A stretch of 64,000 bases of DNA from Acanthornis magna (taxonomy: Eukaryota; Chordata; Aves; Passeriformes; Acanthizidae), in assembly GCA_036785705.1 (NCBI GenBank), contig JAWUZG010000357.1, forward strand, positions 496,001 to 560,000. The letters are read 5' to 3'. Position numbers and translations under genes: made by a program. The notes under the pieces are model-generated. The model did not search any database and was not told the DNA's origin. It worked only from the letters and a program-made list of their open reading frames with translations. Positions 20,954 to 31,900 of the stretch are shown piece after piece (position 1 is the first letter of the stretch; each line of letters starts with the position of its first letter).

Positions 20954-23900
20954 TCACATGCAGATCACCTGCAACCTGGAACAGGGACAGAGAGCATCCT
21001 GGGGCTGTCACCTGTGGCCACACCCACCTGTGGCCACACCCCCTGCACCTCGCTCTCCCATGCCCACGTGACCCCACCCACCTGCAGCCACACCCACCTG
21101 TGGCCCCACCCCCATGCCCCAATCCACCCATGTCCACACCTACCTGTGGCCACACCCACCCATGCCCCACCCACCTGCAGCCACACCCACCTGTGCCCCC
21201 CCAGTCACACTCCACCCACATCCACACCCACCTGTGGCCACACCTACCTGCAGCCACACCCACCTGTGGCCCCACCCCCCATGTCACACTCCACCCACAT
21301 CCACACCCACCTGTGGCCACACCTACCTGCAGCCACACCCACCTGTGGCCCCACCCCCATGTCCCACTCCACCTGTAGCCACACCCACCGCTACACCTGC
21401 CCCCCGTGCCACGCCCTGCCCCGCCCATGCCCACCTGTCCTCCTCGATGCCGCCACCCTCGGGGTCCCCGCTGTCTCCCTTCTCGGTGTCCCCTTCGCCC
21501 AGGTCCATGTCCAGCTCGTTCCCGGTGTCCGGGCGGGTGTAGGCATATCCACTACGGGAAATGGTGGCACGGCCTCAGCGCCAGGGCCTGAATTCCGTGG
21601 AATCCCCTCAGGAATCCCCTCGGGAATCCCCCCCGGGCCTCACCTGATGGAGCGGCAGGTAAAGAACACGATTCTCTTCAGCCTCTTGTTGTAGAAGAAA
21701 TAATTGAAGGACCAGAGGCTCCCGTCCTCTCCAAAGGGATCCGAGTCCAGGTCGGGGTTGTAGCTGTAGTGGGAATGGGAAAAGTGGGAAAGGCCTGGAA
21801 AAGGCAGGACTTGGGAGCCACCCCAAATCCTGGCTGGGCGGGGAAGAGGGGACATCAAATCCCTCGGCCTGGGGGACAGAATTCCCAAATTATGGGAGGG
21901 GACAGCAGCCACAGGTTCCCCCCACGGCAGCAACACCGGCCCCGCTACAGCCCTCACACCCAAAACACCATTTTTTAATGGGAAAAATGCCAGAATGCCA
22001 CGGGAAAGGCCAGAATTCCACGGGAAGGGGTGGATCCAGCTGCTCCAGTACCTGTAGATGTCACACTCAGCCAGGCAAATCTCCTCGTCCACCGCATCCC
22101 ACAGGAGAGGCTTCAGCGCCTTGAAATCCTCACGAACGGCCGAGAAGAGGCTGCAGTTCACGGCATTCACCACCTGGAACGGGGAACGGGAATGTGGGAC
22201 ATGGAAACGGGAATGTGGGACACGGGAACGGGAACGTGGGACACGGGAATGTGGGACATGGAAACGGGAACGTGGGACACGGGAATGGGAACGTGGGACA
22301 CGGGAATGTGGGACACGGGAACGGGAACGCGAGACACGGGAATGTGGGACACGGGAACGGGAACGTGAGACACGGGAATGTGGGACACGGAAACGGGAAT
22401 GTGGGACACGGGAACGGGAACGTGAGACACGGGAATGTGGGACACGGGAACGGGAACATGGGACACAGGAACATGGGACATGGAAACGGGAACATGGGAC
22501 ATGGGAATGGGAATGTGGGACACGGGAACGGGAACGTGGGTCATGGGAACGTGGGACACGGGAATGTGGGACGCGGGAACGGGAATGTGGGACACAGGAA
22601 CGGGAACATGGACATGGGAATGGGAACATGGGACATGGGAATGTGGGACATGGGAATGGGAACGTGGGGCATGGGAAGGTGGGACACGGGAATGGGAACG
22701 TGGACACGGGAACGGGAACGTGGGACACGGGAATGTGGGACACGGGAACGTGGGACATGGGAACGAGGGACATGGGAACAGGAATGTGGGACACGGGAAC
22801 GGGAACATGGACACGGGAATGGGAATGTGGGACACGGGAATGGGAACGTGGGACACGGGAATGTGGGACACAGGAACGGGAACATGGGACACGGGAATGT
22901 GGGACATGGGAATGGGAATGTGGACACGGGAACAGGAACATGGGACACGTGAACGGGGGACATGGGAATGTGGGACACAGGAATGGGAACATGGGACACA
23001 GGAATGGGAGCAGGGCTGGCCTGGGAACGGCTGCCCAGAGAGTCTATGGATTCCTCGCTCCCAGTGATGCCTGATCATTTTTTTCTTTTCTCTTTATATA
23101 CCGTTTTACACTTTTTTATACCCTCTATATTTTTTTATACCCTTTGCACACTTCTTCCACCCTTAGCCTATGTCATTGCAATTTTTGTAATCTGATATTT
23201 CAATTCAGTTTGGGGTCCTGCAAAGCACAAGGACCAAATGTTCCCAGGAGGAGGCAAGAGAGCTCTGTGCTATCTCAAAACTCAAGGCTTCAACCTTGGT
23301 CGAAGCTTTCTCTCTGGAACGTATTTTGCAAATTGGGCTCTGGCCTCATTCAGGGATGGGTAATTAGAATAGCGGGGCAATTCCTTCATTTATTTTCTTA
23401 TTGGGGGATTTTAGGCAGATATGCTAATTTGCAAAATCCATAAAATTTGATCTGCATTATACAGGATGTCCATCTTGGCATGTTCCAGCTTTGAAGAGCT
23501 GTGCACGTTGGATCCTATTAAAATGTGGAAAGTTTCGATATTTTTATTTATTGTTTATATTATTTATTTATATATATATATATAAAAAAAATATTATATA
23601 TACATATTATTGCTTATATCAGATATATTATTATATATTTTTATATAGTATTCATTTATATTTAATATTTTTAACTGTGTCTGCTCATTACTCTAAGATC
23701 AACTGAAAGCCAACACCGGGAGCATCCAAGGCCAGGCTGGACAGAACTTCCAGTGACCGAAGGGGCTCCACGGGAGTGGACACGGGCAGGGAGTGACCCC
23801 ACAAGGAATTATTCCCAACTGGAACACAGTGATGGATACGGAGAAGGAATTCCTCGCTCTCGAGGGCGGTGAGGGGCTGGAACGAATTCCCAGGGGCGGG

Positions 23901-26900
23901 AACGAATTCCCGATTAAAATATTGAAATAAAACCCTTTTAACAGTGTCTGCTCATTATTCTAAGATCAGCTAAAAGCCAACACTGACAGTGTCCAAGGCC
24001 AAGCTGGACAGAGCTTCCAGTGACCAAACAAGCTCCACGGCAGTGGACATGGGCAGGGAATGACCCCACAAAGAACTGTTCCCAACTGGAACGCAGTGAT
24101 GAATACAGAGAAGGAATTCCTCACTCCCCAGGGCGGTAAGAAGCTGGAACAAATTCCCAGGGAAGCTGCGGATTCCCCATCCCTGGGAGCATCCCAGGCC
24201 AGGTCGGACGGGTTTGGAGCTGGGTTTGGAGGCGTTGAGGAGGTTTCGAGGGTCCCTCGTGGGTGATTCCAGGTGATCCCACCCCGCTCCCGGCCCCCTA
24301 CCCAGTTGAGGCTGGGCTCGCGGCTGAACTCGTGGCTCTTGGCGGCGCTGAAGTCGTAGTCGGGCCGGAAGGACTCGTTGAGCGTCGCGATCAGGTAGAA
24401 AAGGGTCTTGCGGCTGCACGTGTCACTCAGGGGCCCCTCCTCGTCCCCTCCCTGGCTCTTCCCCAGCCTGGGAACAGCAGTGACGTGTCACCGGCACCGC
24501 AGGGATACCGGGACACGGCGGGACACTGGGACACGGTGGGACATGGTGGGACACGGTGGGACGTGGTGGGACACAGTGGGACATGGTAGGACACTGGGAC
24601 ATGGTGGGACACTGGGACACGGTGGGACATGGTGGGACACAGTGGGACATGGTGGGACACAGGGGGACACTGGGACACGGTGGGACACTGGGACATGGTG
24701 GGACATGGGACACGGTGGGACATGGAACACGGTGAGACACAGCAGGACAGGGCAAGATATTGGGACACAGTGGGACATGGGGGGACACAGTGGGACACTG
24801 GGACACGGTGGAACACGGCGGGACTTTAGGACACACCAGGACATGGCAGGACACTGGAACACGGGGGGACACAGCGGGACACAGGGGGACACAGGGGGAC
24901 ATGGGGGGACACGGGGACACACTGGGACACAGTGGAACACACGGGGACACAGGGGGACACACAGGGACAGAGGGGGATACAGCAGGACACGGGGAGACAC
25001 AGGGGACCCAGGGGGACACGGGGGGACACAGGTGGATGCATGGGGACACAGCGGGACACAGGGGGACACAGGGGGGACACAGTGGAGCACAGTGGAACAC
25101 AGTGGGACACAGCGCGACACATGGGGACACACAGGGACACACGGGGACAGAGCGGGACACACAAGGACACAGTGGGACAGAGCAGGACACAGTGGGACAC
25201 AAGGGGACACACAGACACACAGGGGACACGGGGGGGACACGGGGACACAGCAGGACACAGGGAGACACACGGGGACACGGGGGGACACGGGGGGACATGG
25301 GGACACAGCAGGACACAGGGAGACACACAGAGACATGGGGGACACAGGGGGACATGGGGGGACACAGGGGGACACACGGGGACACAGCCACCCCCAGGGC
25401 TGGGTGGGACACTGCAGAATTCCCCATGGAAAGAGGGGTGGGGTTGCGATTCCCAGAGGGATTTGGGATGTGGCCAGGGCAGATGCGGCCCTTGGGGACA
25501 CGACCGCGGCCTTGGCCATGCTGGGGGAATTCGCATTCAACCCCAAAAACTGTTTCCCAACAGATCCCATGATCCCAGAGCTGATCCCGGGGCTGATCCC
25601 AGAGCTGATCCCAGGGCTGATCCCAGGCTAATCCCACAATCCCAGGGCTGATCCCAGGGCTGATCCCAGGGCTGATCCCAGAGCTGATCCTGGGGCTGAT
25701 CCCATGATCCCAGGGCTGATCCCAAGCTAATCCCAGGGCTGATCCTAGGCTAATCCCACAATCCCAGGGCTGATCCCACGATCCCAGGGCTGATCCCAGG
25801 CTAATCCCAGGGCTGATCCCAGGCTAATCCCACAATCCCAGGGCTGATCCCACGATCCCAGGGCTGATCCGAGAGCTGATCCCAGAGTTGATCCCAGGGC
25901 CGATCCCAGTGCTGATCCCAGGGCCAATCCCAAAGCTAATCCCATGATCCCAGGGCTGATCCCAGAGCTGATCCCACGATCCCAGGGCTGATCCCAGAGC
26001 TGATCCCACAATCCCAGGGCTGATCCCACAATCCCAAAGCTGATCCCAGGGCCAATCCCACAATCCCAGGGCCATTCCTGGTACCTGCCGGGGCTGAGGC
26101 CGGAGGTCTGGGGTGGGGACAGGGCCTCGAGCACGTGGGGCTGCCCCTCCTGGCAGAACTGCTTGAAGAGCTGCTTGTCGATCCCGGCCAGTTTGCAGGA
26201 ATAGCTCTCGATCCTGAGGAAAAAAGAGATCCAGGAAACGCTGGGAACGTCCCACACGCAGAGGGGAAACTCCAGGGACACCTCAGAGCCCCTCCCGGGG
26301 CCTGAAGGAGCTCCACGAGAGCTGGAGAAGGACTTTGGGACAAAAGATGGAAGGACAGGACACAGGGAATGGCTTCCCAGTGAGATATTAGGGAAAAAAA
26401 TCGTCATTATGAGGAAGATGAGGGGCTGGGATGGAATTCCCGGAGAAGCCGTGGCTGCCCCATCTCTGGAATTGTCCTAAGTCGGAGCATCCCGGGACAG
26501 TGGGAGGTGTCCCTGCCCATGGGGCCAATCCTGGGGGGGCTTTTCCATCCCAAACCCCTCTGGAATTCCAGAAGTCGGGATCAGCTCATGCCCAGGGAAT
26601 GCCCTGAACTCATCCAGCCCCTCCCTGACACTCCTCAGGAGAATCCCAAAGGCTCCAGGAAGAGTCCGGGATGGATTTTGGGGCAACCCAAACACTGCTG
26701 CAGCCTGGGACAAACTGGGGCCCAGAGGCTGCAGAGAAATTCCAGGTGGATCTTCCCTCCAAAATCCCATTAAACACGGAGATAAATCCCTAAATCAGCT
26801 CCAAAGTCCTTTCCCTGGAACTGTGGATCCTGGAAAACCAGAGACCCAAACCTTGCCCTTTTTTCCAGCCAATCCTGATGATCCTTTTAGCCTGGGATGG

Positions 26901-27393
26901 GATGGGAATGGGCTGGGACCATTCTCTGCTCCTTATCCCTGGCACTGGGACAGAGACCTCCAGCTCTGGGCATGGAATTCCACCAGGAAAACAACGAGGA
27001 GCCACATTTTTTCCAAAATATTTTGGGAATATATTTAGAATTATTGATTAAAAATGGTCAGCATTGAGCTGAAGAGGTGGAGAATGGAGCCTGCTCATGC
27101 TAAGTAACAGGACAAGAAAAATAGGATAAAATCCAGGATTTAGGGCAGGAAAAGGGTCCCCGGTCCAGGTGGAATTTTGGAAAATCCCTCGTGGAAAGGA
27201 TAGATCCAGAGGTGGAGTCCCTGCCCTGTCGAGGAGGCACTCGGAGATTCCAGGATCCCAAAGCTTTTCTCGTGGCAAAATTCCTAAATTCCTGGGTTTT
27301 TCCCTCTCACCTGCCAATGATGTGGGCATCGCCCGTCTCCACTGTCAGCTGGGAGTTGATGGCTTCAAAACTGGAGTTTTCCAGCAGCTTCAT
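20954..27393 (-). CDS. MAF1: MAF1, repressor of RNA polymerase III
   Basis: Seven coding exons: 27393-27311, 26213-26085, 24467-24302, 22173-22052, 21763-21644, 21551-21435 and 20975-20954. All phases agree and give 252 aa (human is 256). MAF1 binds RNA polymerase III and blocks tRNA and 5S transcription when nutrients or TORC1 signalling fall. Family signatures read directly: start [86 protein letters not shown] and [13 protein letters not shown]. The serine-rich, phosphoregulated linker is short, as in vertebrates, and the acidic tail ([11 protein letters not shown]) is present. The last exon has only 22 bp and encodes LQVICM-stop where mammals have VPVICI. Introns are filled with minisatellites and CR1 pieces. 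It is transcribed divergently from SHARPIN across a shared CpG island. Confidence 0.96.
20985..21430. repeat. CCACACCCACCTGTGG minisatellite in the last MAF1 intron
   Basis: Units of CCACACCCACCTGTGGC and CCACACCTACCTGCAGC. On the MAF1 strand most units contain CAGGTGGGTG or CAGGTAGGTG, which match a splice-donor consensus. The array abuts the true donor of the sixth coding exon (ACAG|GTGGGC at 21434/21435). Confidence 0.85.
22180..23010. repeat. GGGAATGTGGGACACGGGAAC minisatellite in a MAF1 intron
   Basis: About 830 bp of 12-27 bp units (GTGGGACACGGGAACGGGAA). It starts within about 15 bp of the acceptor of the exon at 22173-22052. It is stop-poor in all frames; the Cys/Arg/Gly-rich translations are not genes. 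Confidence 0.9.
23200..23490 (+). mobile_element. Possible LTR remnant in a MAF1 intron
   Basis: Resembles 18690-18830 in its GGATTTTAGGCAGATATGC / AATTTGCAAAATCCATAAA segment. It lacks a clear poly(A) signal or boundaries. Confidence 0.3.
23530..23690. repeat. AT-rich (TA)n-type tract
   Basis: TATTTATATATATATATATA and similar runs, about 90 percent A+T, inside an intron of MAF1. Confidence 0.8.
23690..24235 (+). mobile_element. Tandemly duplicated CR1-related segment
   Basis: Two direct copies of about 210-215 bp (23690-23905 and 23950-24165). Each has AAGGCCA(G/A)GCTGGACAG, CTCCACGG, GTGACCCCACAA-type and GAAGGAATTCCTC, and ends in a CR1-like GGCTGGAACGAATTCCC or its variant. The second copy continues into CTGCGGATTCCCCATCCCTG. 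Confidence 0.6.
24500..25390. repeat. GGGACACTGGGACAC minisatellite in a MAF1 intron
   Basis: About 890 bp of 9-12 bp units (GGGACACGGT, GGGACACAGG). Reading frames on both strands remain open for more than 350 codons because of the repeat. Confidence 0.9.
25560..26080. repeat. GATCCCAGGGCTGATCCCA minisatellite in a MAF1 intron
   Basis: Units of about 18 bp of the type GGGCTGATCCCA, ending within a few bases of the donor of the 26213-26085 exon. No exon sequence is included in the units. Confidence 0.9.
26345..26780 (+). mobile_element. Diverged CR1 LINE 3' fragment in the first MAF1 intron
   Basis: Shows GGAATGGCTTCCCAGTGA, GCCGTGGCTGCCCCATC and GGGAGGTGTCCCTGCCC in the CR1 order, plus orientation (antisense to MAF1). 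Sequence beyond 26560 is less certain. Confidence 0.7.
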
Positions 27394-27509
27394 CCTCCCG
27401 GGGCGATTCCCAGCACAATTCCTGGCGTGATTCCCAGGGAAATTCCCAGCGTAACGCTCGGTGCAATTCCCAGCGCAATTCCTGGTGCAGCAGCTGCTTC
27501 CAAGAGACC
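27394..27509 (-). other. MAF1: MAF1 5' leader with 15-bp tandem repeat
   Basis: Upstream of the start codon the minus strand repeats GGGAATTGCGCTGGGAATT-type units of 15 bp. A good acceptor (CCCATCCCAG) ends at 27510, suggesting the leader begins at 27509 after a noncoding first exon. The frame of MAF1 stays open through the leader but has no ATG there. Confidence 0.5.
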
Positions 27510-27609
27510 CTGGGATGGGGAGGGATGTGAAGGGCAATGGCTGCACTGGGACGGGCCCGAGGGGATTTTCCAACCCAAGGGGTTCGCCGGCACCTCCAGA
27601 GATGGAGGA

Positions 27610-28010
27610 AATGGAAATGGGGGGGAAGTGGGAAGAGGAGGAGGAAGGGGAAGGGAAGAAAGAAGAAGGAAGAACAGAAAGGAAAGGGAAAAGGGAAAAA
27701 ACAGAAATTGAAAGAGGAAAGGAAAAGGAAAGAGAAAATGAAAGGGAAAAGGAAAGGGAACGGGAAAGGGAAAGGGACAGGGAAAAGGAAAGGGAAAGGA
27801 AAAAGGAAAGGGAAAAGGAAAGGAAGTGGGAAGGAAGAGGAAGTGAAGCTTCAAGGGGAGCTGACACAGGCACCGCAAAGACGGAAACGGTGACAGGCGG
27901 AGAGCGGGAAGCAGGAAGGGTGAAGGAGGAAGAAGAGGAGAAACAGGAGGAAGAAGAGGAAGAAAAGGAAGAAGAAGAGAAGGAAAAGGACGCGGAAAAA
28001 TCTCCCCCGG
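27610..28010. repeat. Polypurine/polypyrimidine mirror-like tract
   Basis: About 400 bp of plus-strand GGAAAGGGAAAAGGAAAG and GAAGAAGAGGAAG. One strand is almost pure purine and could adopt triplex (H-DNA). It lies between the MAF1 leader and the CpG island. Confidence 0.85.
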
Positions 28011-28019
28011 TCGCGGGCG

Positions 28020-28949
28020 GCGGCACCGGAAATGCTATCCCGGCATGCCCCGCGTGCCGGACTACGACTCCCGGAAAGCCCCGCGCGCTGCCTGAGAAGG
28101 ACCTATTGGCGGACTACACCTCCCGGCATGCCTCGCGCGGGCGCCCAAGCCCCGCCGTTGCTGGACCACTGCTCCCATTCTGCCCCGCGGCTGCGCGCGG
28201 TGCCGGGCCGCGCCTGGGCCGCGCGAGGCACGCCGGGAGCTGTAGTCCGAGGTGCCTCCGGCCGCGCAGGGAAGGGGGCGGCGGGCCGAGCGGGCTTACC
28301 GGCGCGTCCTGCTCCCTATCGGTGCCTCCTCGCCGTGGCAGCGCCTTCAGGCTCGGGGCGCGTGTAAAGGGAGGCGTCTCCGGAGAAAGCTCGAGGAGGG
28401 CGCGTGTGCCGCGGCCGCCGTCCGCCGTCTGGCGCCGGCCCACCGGGCCTCCGCCCACCTCGACATGTCCCCGAGTGCTCGGGACGGTGCGAGCGGCTGA
28501 GCGAGATCTTGGGAGTCCCCCGGAGCGAGCGGGCGAGCGGGCGACCTTCTCCTGCGGCACCGGACGGCAACAGCGGCGGCACCGCCCCGCCCGCGCCCGC
28601 CCCGCCTGAGCAGCGCCCGCGGCCCGCGACCCCATTGGCGAGCGTACCTGTCAATCACCGCTATCCTAACGTTTCATTGGCCAAGAGTGCCGTCAGTCAG
28701 CGCAGATCCCGCTGGCCCACCCACCGCGGGGGCGCTCGGCGCTCTGATTGGATGGCACGGACAAAGACGGGGGGAGCGGCTGTCAATCACGGGGGGTCGG
28801 GGAGTGGCCATGGGCGTAGCCAGAGGCGGAATTCTCCTCCCCCGGAACTCTCGCGCGGGGGGTCGCGTTTCCCGCCGCCCCCCCCCCCGGAGGGGGCCCC
28901 GTTCGCAACCGGACCGCGCGGGCGGGAGGACGGAAGTGGCGGGGCCGCC
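28020..28949. promoter_or_regulatory. Divergent CpG-island promoter of MAF1 and SHARPIN
   Basis: Dense CpG over about 900 bp between the two start codons. Three ZNF143/THAP11-type elements are visible: ACTACGACTCCCGGAAAGCC (28061-28080), ACTACACCTCCCGGCATGC (28113-28131) and, on minus, ACTACAGCTCCCGGCG (28246-28231). CCAAT boxes lie near 28634, 28676 and 28746 (ATTGG on plus). These are typical of TATA-less housekeeping promoters. The SHARPIN end is next to GGAAGTGGCGG at 28932, a possible ETS site. Confidence 0.7.
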
Positions 28950-31900
28950 ATGGCGGCGCCCGGAGCGCCCGGGCCGGGCCCGGCACCCGCCCCCCCCACG
29001 GTGCTGATGGCGGCCCGGGCCGAGCTGGCCGCGCCCTGCCGCCTCCTGCCCGCCGCCGGCGCCGCGCTCCGCCTGCAGCTCAGCGTGGAACCGGGAGCCG
29101 ACGGCCGGCGCCGCTTCCGCCTGGGCCTGCGGCTGCCGGAGGCGGGGGGAGGCGCGGTGAGGGGGGGGCGGGGAAGGGGAGGGGGCGAGGGAGGGGCCCG
29201 CGGGGTCGCCCCGGGGGTCGAGGGAGGGGGCGGGGCCTCCGCCGGGGATTTCGGAAGCGGTTCCGTGAGATTCGCGGAATTCGGGATGCGGAGGCTCCCG
29301 GAGCTTCGTTCCCGAGCCCTGAGGATTGTTCCCCCAGGGATGTTCCGGAGGTCCCGGGGGTGGGGGCGGGGCTGATCCCGGTGTTTGGGAAGGACGGGAG
29401 CCCTCGGGATCGTCCCGTGTCCTCCCCCCCGCTGTGGACGAGGACATTTTCCATGAGGGGCTGAGGGCACCCCAAAGTGACCGGGACACCCCAAGAGTGA
29501 CCGGGGCGTCCCGAAGATGTCCCAAGGGTGACCAGGATACCCTAAAAGTATCAGAACCCTAAAAGAGCAGAACACTTCAAAAGTGGCCAGGGCACCCCAA
29601 AAATGACCAGACCACCCTGAGGATGGTCTGAGAGCACCCCAAAGATGTCCCGAGAGTGACCAGAACACTCCAAGGGTGATCCAAGAGTGGATCGGGGGCA
29701 CCCAAAGATGTCCCAAAAGTGACCAGGAACCCCCAAGGGTGACCAGGCCCTCCCAGTGGGTTGGGGCAGGGGGCAGGGTGTGACCTGACCCCATGGTGAC
29801 CCCGAGGTGACACTGCCATTGTTCCCTGTGGCAGCCCCTGGCCGAGTTTGACCTGCGGGACATCTCCTACCGCGTGTGCAGCCCCACGAGCCACGAGCTG
29901 GAGCTGCTGCCAGCGGGATCGGGATCAGCGGGATCAGGATCAGCGGGAGCGGGGTCATCGGGATCATCGGGGTCATTGGGGACAGTGGCACTGAGGTTCC
30001 CCGAGGAGCGCGAGGCTCAGCAGTGGTGGACGGTGCTGAGCAGCTCCCTCAGGGAGGCCCGGAGAGGTGGGACATGAATGGGGACATGGGGACATGGGTG
30101 GGGACAGGCCTGGGGGTCACGGGGACATGGGAACATGGGTGGGGACACTCCTGGGGGTCACAGGGACAGGGCTGGGGACAGGCCTGGGGGTCATGGGGAC
30201 ATGGGAACATGGGTGGGGACAGGCCTGGGGGTCATGGGGACACAGCAACATGGGTGGGGACAGGCCTGGGGGTCACAGGGACAGGGACAGGGCTGGGGAC
30301 AGGCCTGGGAGTCACGGGGACATGGGAACATGGGAGGGGACACTCCTGGGGATCACAGGGACAGGGCTGGGGACAGGCCTGGGGGTCATGGGGACATGGG
30401 AACATGGGAGGGGACACTCCTGGGGGTCATGGGGACATGGGAACATGGGTGGGGACAGGCCTGGGGGTCATGGGGACACAGGAACATGGGAGGGGACAGG
30501 CCTGGGGGTCACAGGGACATGGATGGTGATGGGGCTGGGGGTCATAGGGACACAGGAACACGGGTGGGGACAGAGAGACGTGGATGGTGACAGGGCTGGG
30601 GGTCATGAGGACATGGATGGGGACAGGGCTGGGAACATGGGAACGTGGATGGGGACAGGCCTGGGGGTCATGGGGACACAGGAACATGGGAGGGGACAGG
30701 CCTGGGGGTCACAGGGACATGGATGGTGATGGGGCTGGGGGTCATAGGGACACAGGAACACGGGTGGGGACAGAGAGACGTGGATGGTGACAGGGCTGGG
30801 GGTCATGAGGACATGGATGGGGACAGGGCGGGGAACATGGGAACGTGGATGGGGACAGGCCTGGGGGTCATGGGGACACAGGGACATGGATGGGGACAGG
30901 GCTGGGGACAGGCCTGGGGGTCATGGGGACAGGGACATGGATGGGGACAGGCCTGGGGGTCATGGGGACATGGATGGGGACAGGGCTGAGGACAGGCCTG
31001 GGGGTCACGGGGACAGGGACATGGATGGGGACAGGGCTGGGGACAGGCCTGGGGGTCATGGGGACATGGGAACATGGGTGGGGACAGGGCATGGATGGGG
31101 ACATGGGAATGTGGTTGGGGACAGACCTGGGGGACATGGGAATATGGGTGGAGACAGGCCTGAGGGCCATGGGGACACAGGGACATGGATGGGGACAGGG
31201 GGACACAGAGCTGGGACCATGGCCAGGCAGTGACACGGGGACAGGGTGACAGTGCCAGCCCCACGTGCCAGGGAGAGGTGACCCCAGGGTGTCCCCTGCT
31301 CCTGTCCCCATGTCCCCTGGGGGGTGGCTGTGCAGGGACCCCGGGATGTCCCCAAGCTGTCCTGTCACCCCAGGGACATGCTGTGGGGACACCATTCCTG
31401 CTGGGAATGTCCCGAGAGGGGACACTGGGGACAGCGGGTGATGGTCCCGTCCCTGCTGTGCTCCTGCAGTCCCCGAGGGTGACACGGGGACATCGCTGGT
31501 GACACCCCCGGAGACCCCAGCCCCGCCTGAACCCGAGCAGGACCCGGAGGAGGCGCAGATCCTGGAGCTGGCCCGGAGAGGTATTCCCGGGAATTTGGGA
31601 ATTCGGGAATTCCGGGAGTTGGGAAAGGCCTCAGAGCCACCCCCCCCCCCCCCCCGAAGCCACCCCCGGCCGTGTCCCCAAGTGCCACCTCCCCAGGGAC
31701 ATTAAGTCCCCTCAGGATGGGATGGGACAGCCCTTTCCAGGGCAATATTCCCTAAAATCCCACCCGACCCTCCCTTGGCACAGCCTGGGCCTCTTTGTCC
31801 TTGTCTTGTCCCTGTCCCCTGGGGGTAGAGCCTGACCCCCCCAGTGTCACCTCCTGTCCCTCCTGTGTGTCCCCTGTGTCCCTGGGATGAGTCATTCCCA

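Noticed and set aside
22058..23078. Cys/Arg/Gly-rich frames of 250-340 codons overlapping MAF1
   Set aside because: Intronic minisatellite of MAF1; the exon inside is read from the opposite strand.
24408..25637. 400-codon frames on both strands
   Set aside because: Intronic GGGACAC repeat of MAF1.
27461..28609. 380-codon Glu/Lys/Arg-rich plus-strand frame running into the CpG island
   Set aside because: Made of the polypurine tract and GC-rich promoter; no conserved domain, and it overlaps the divergent promoter.
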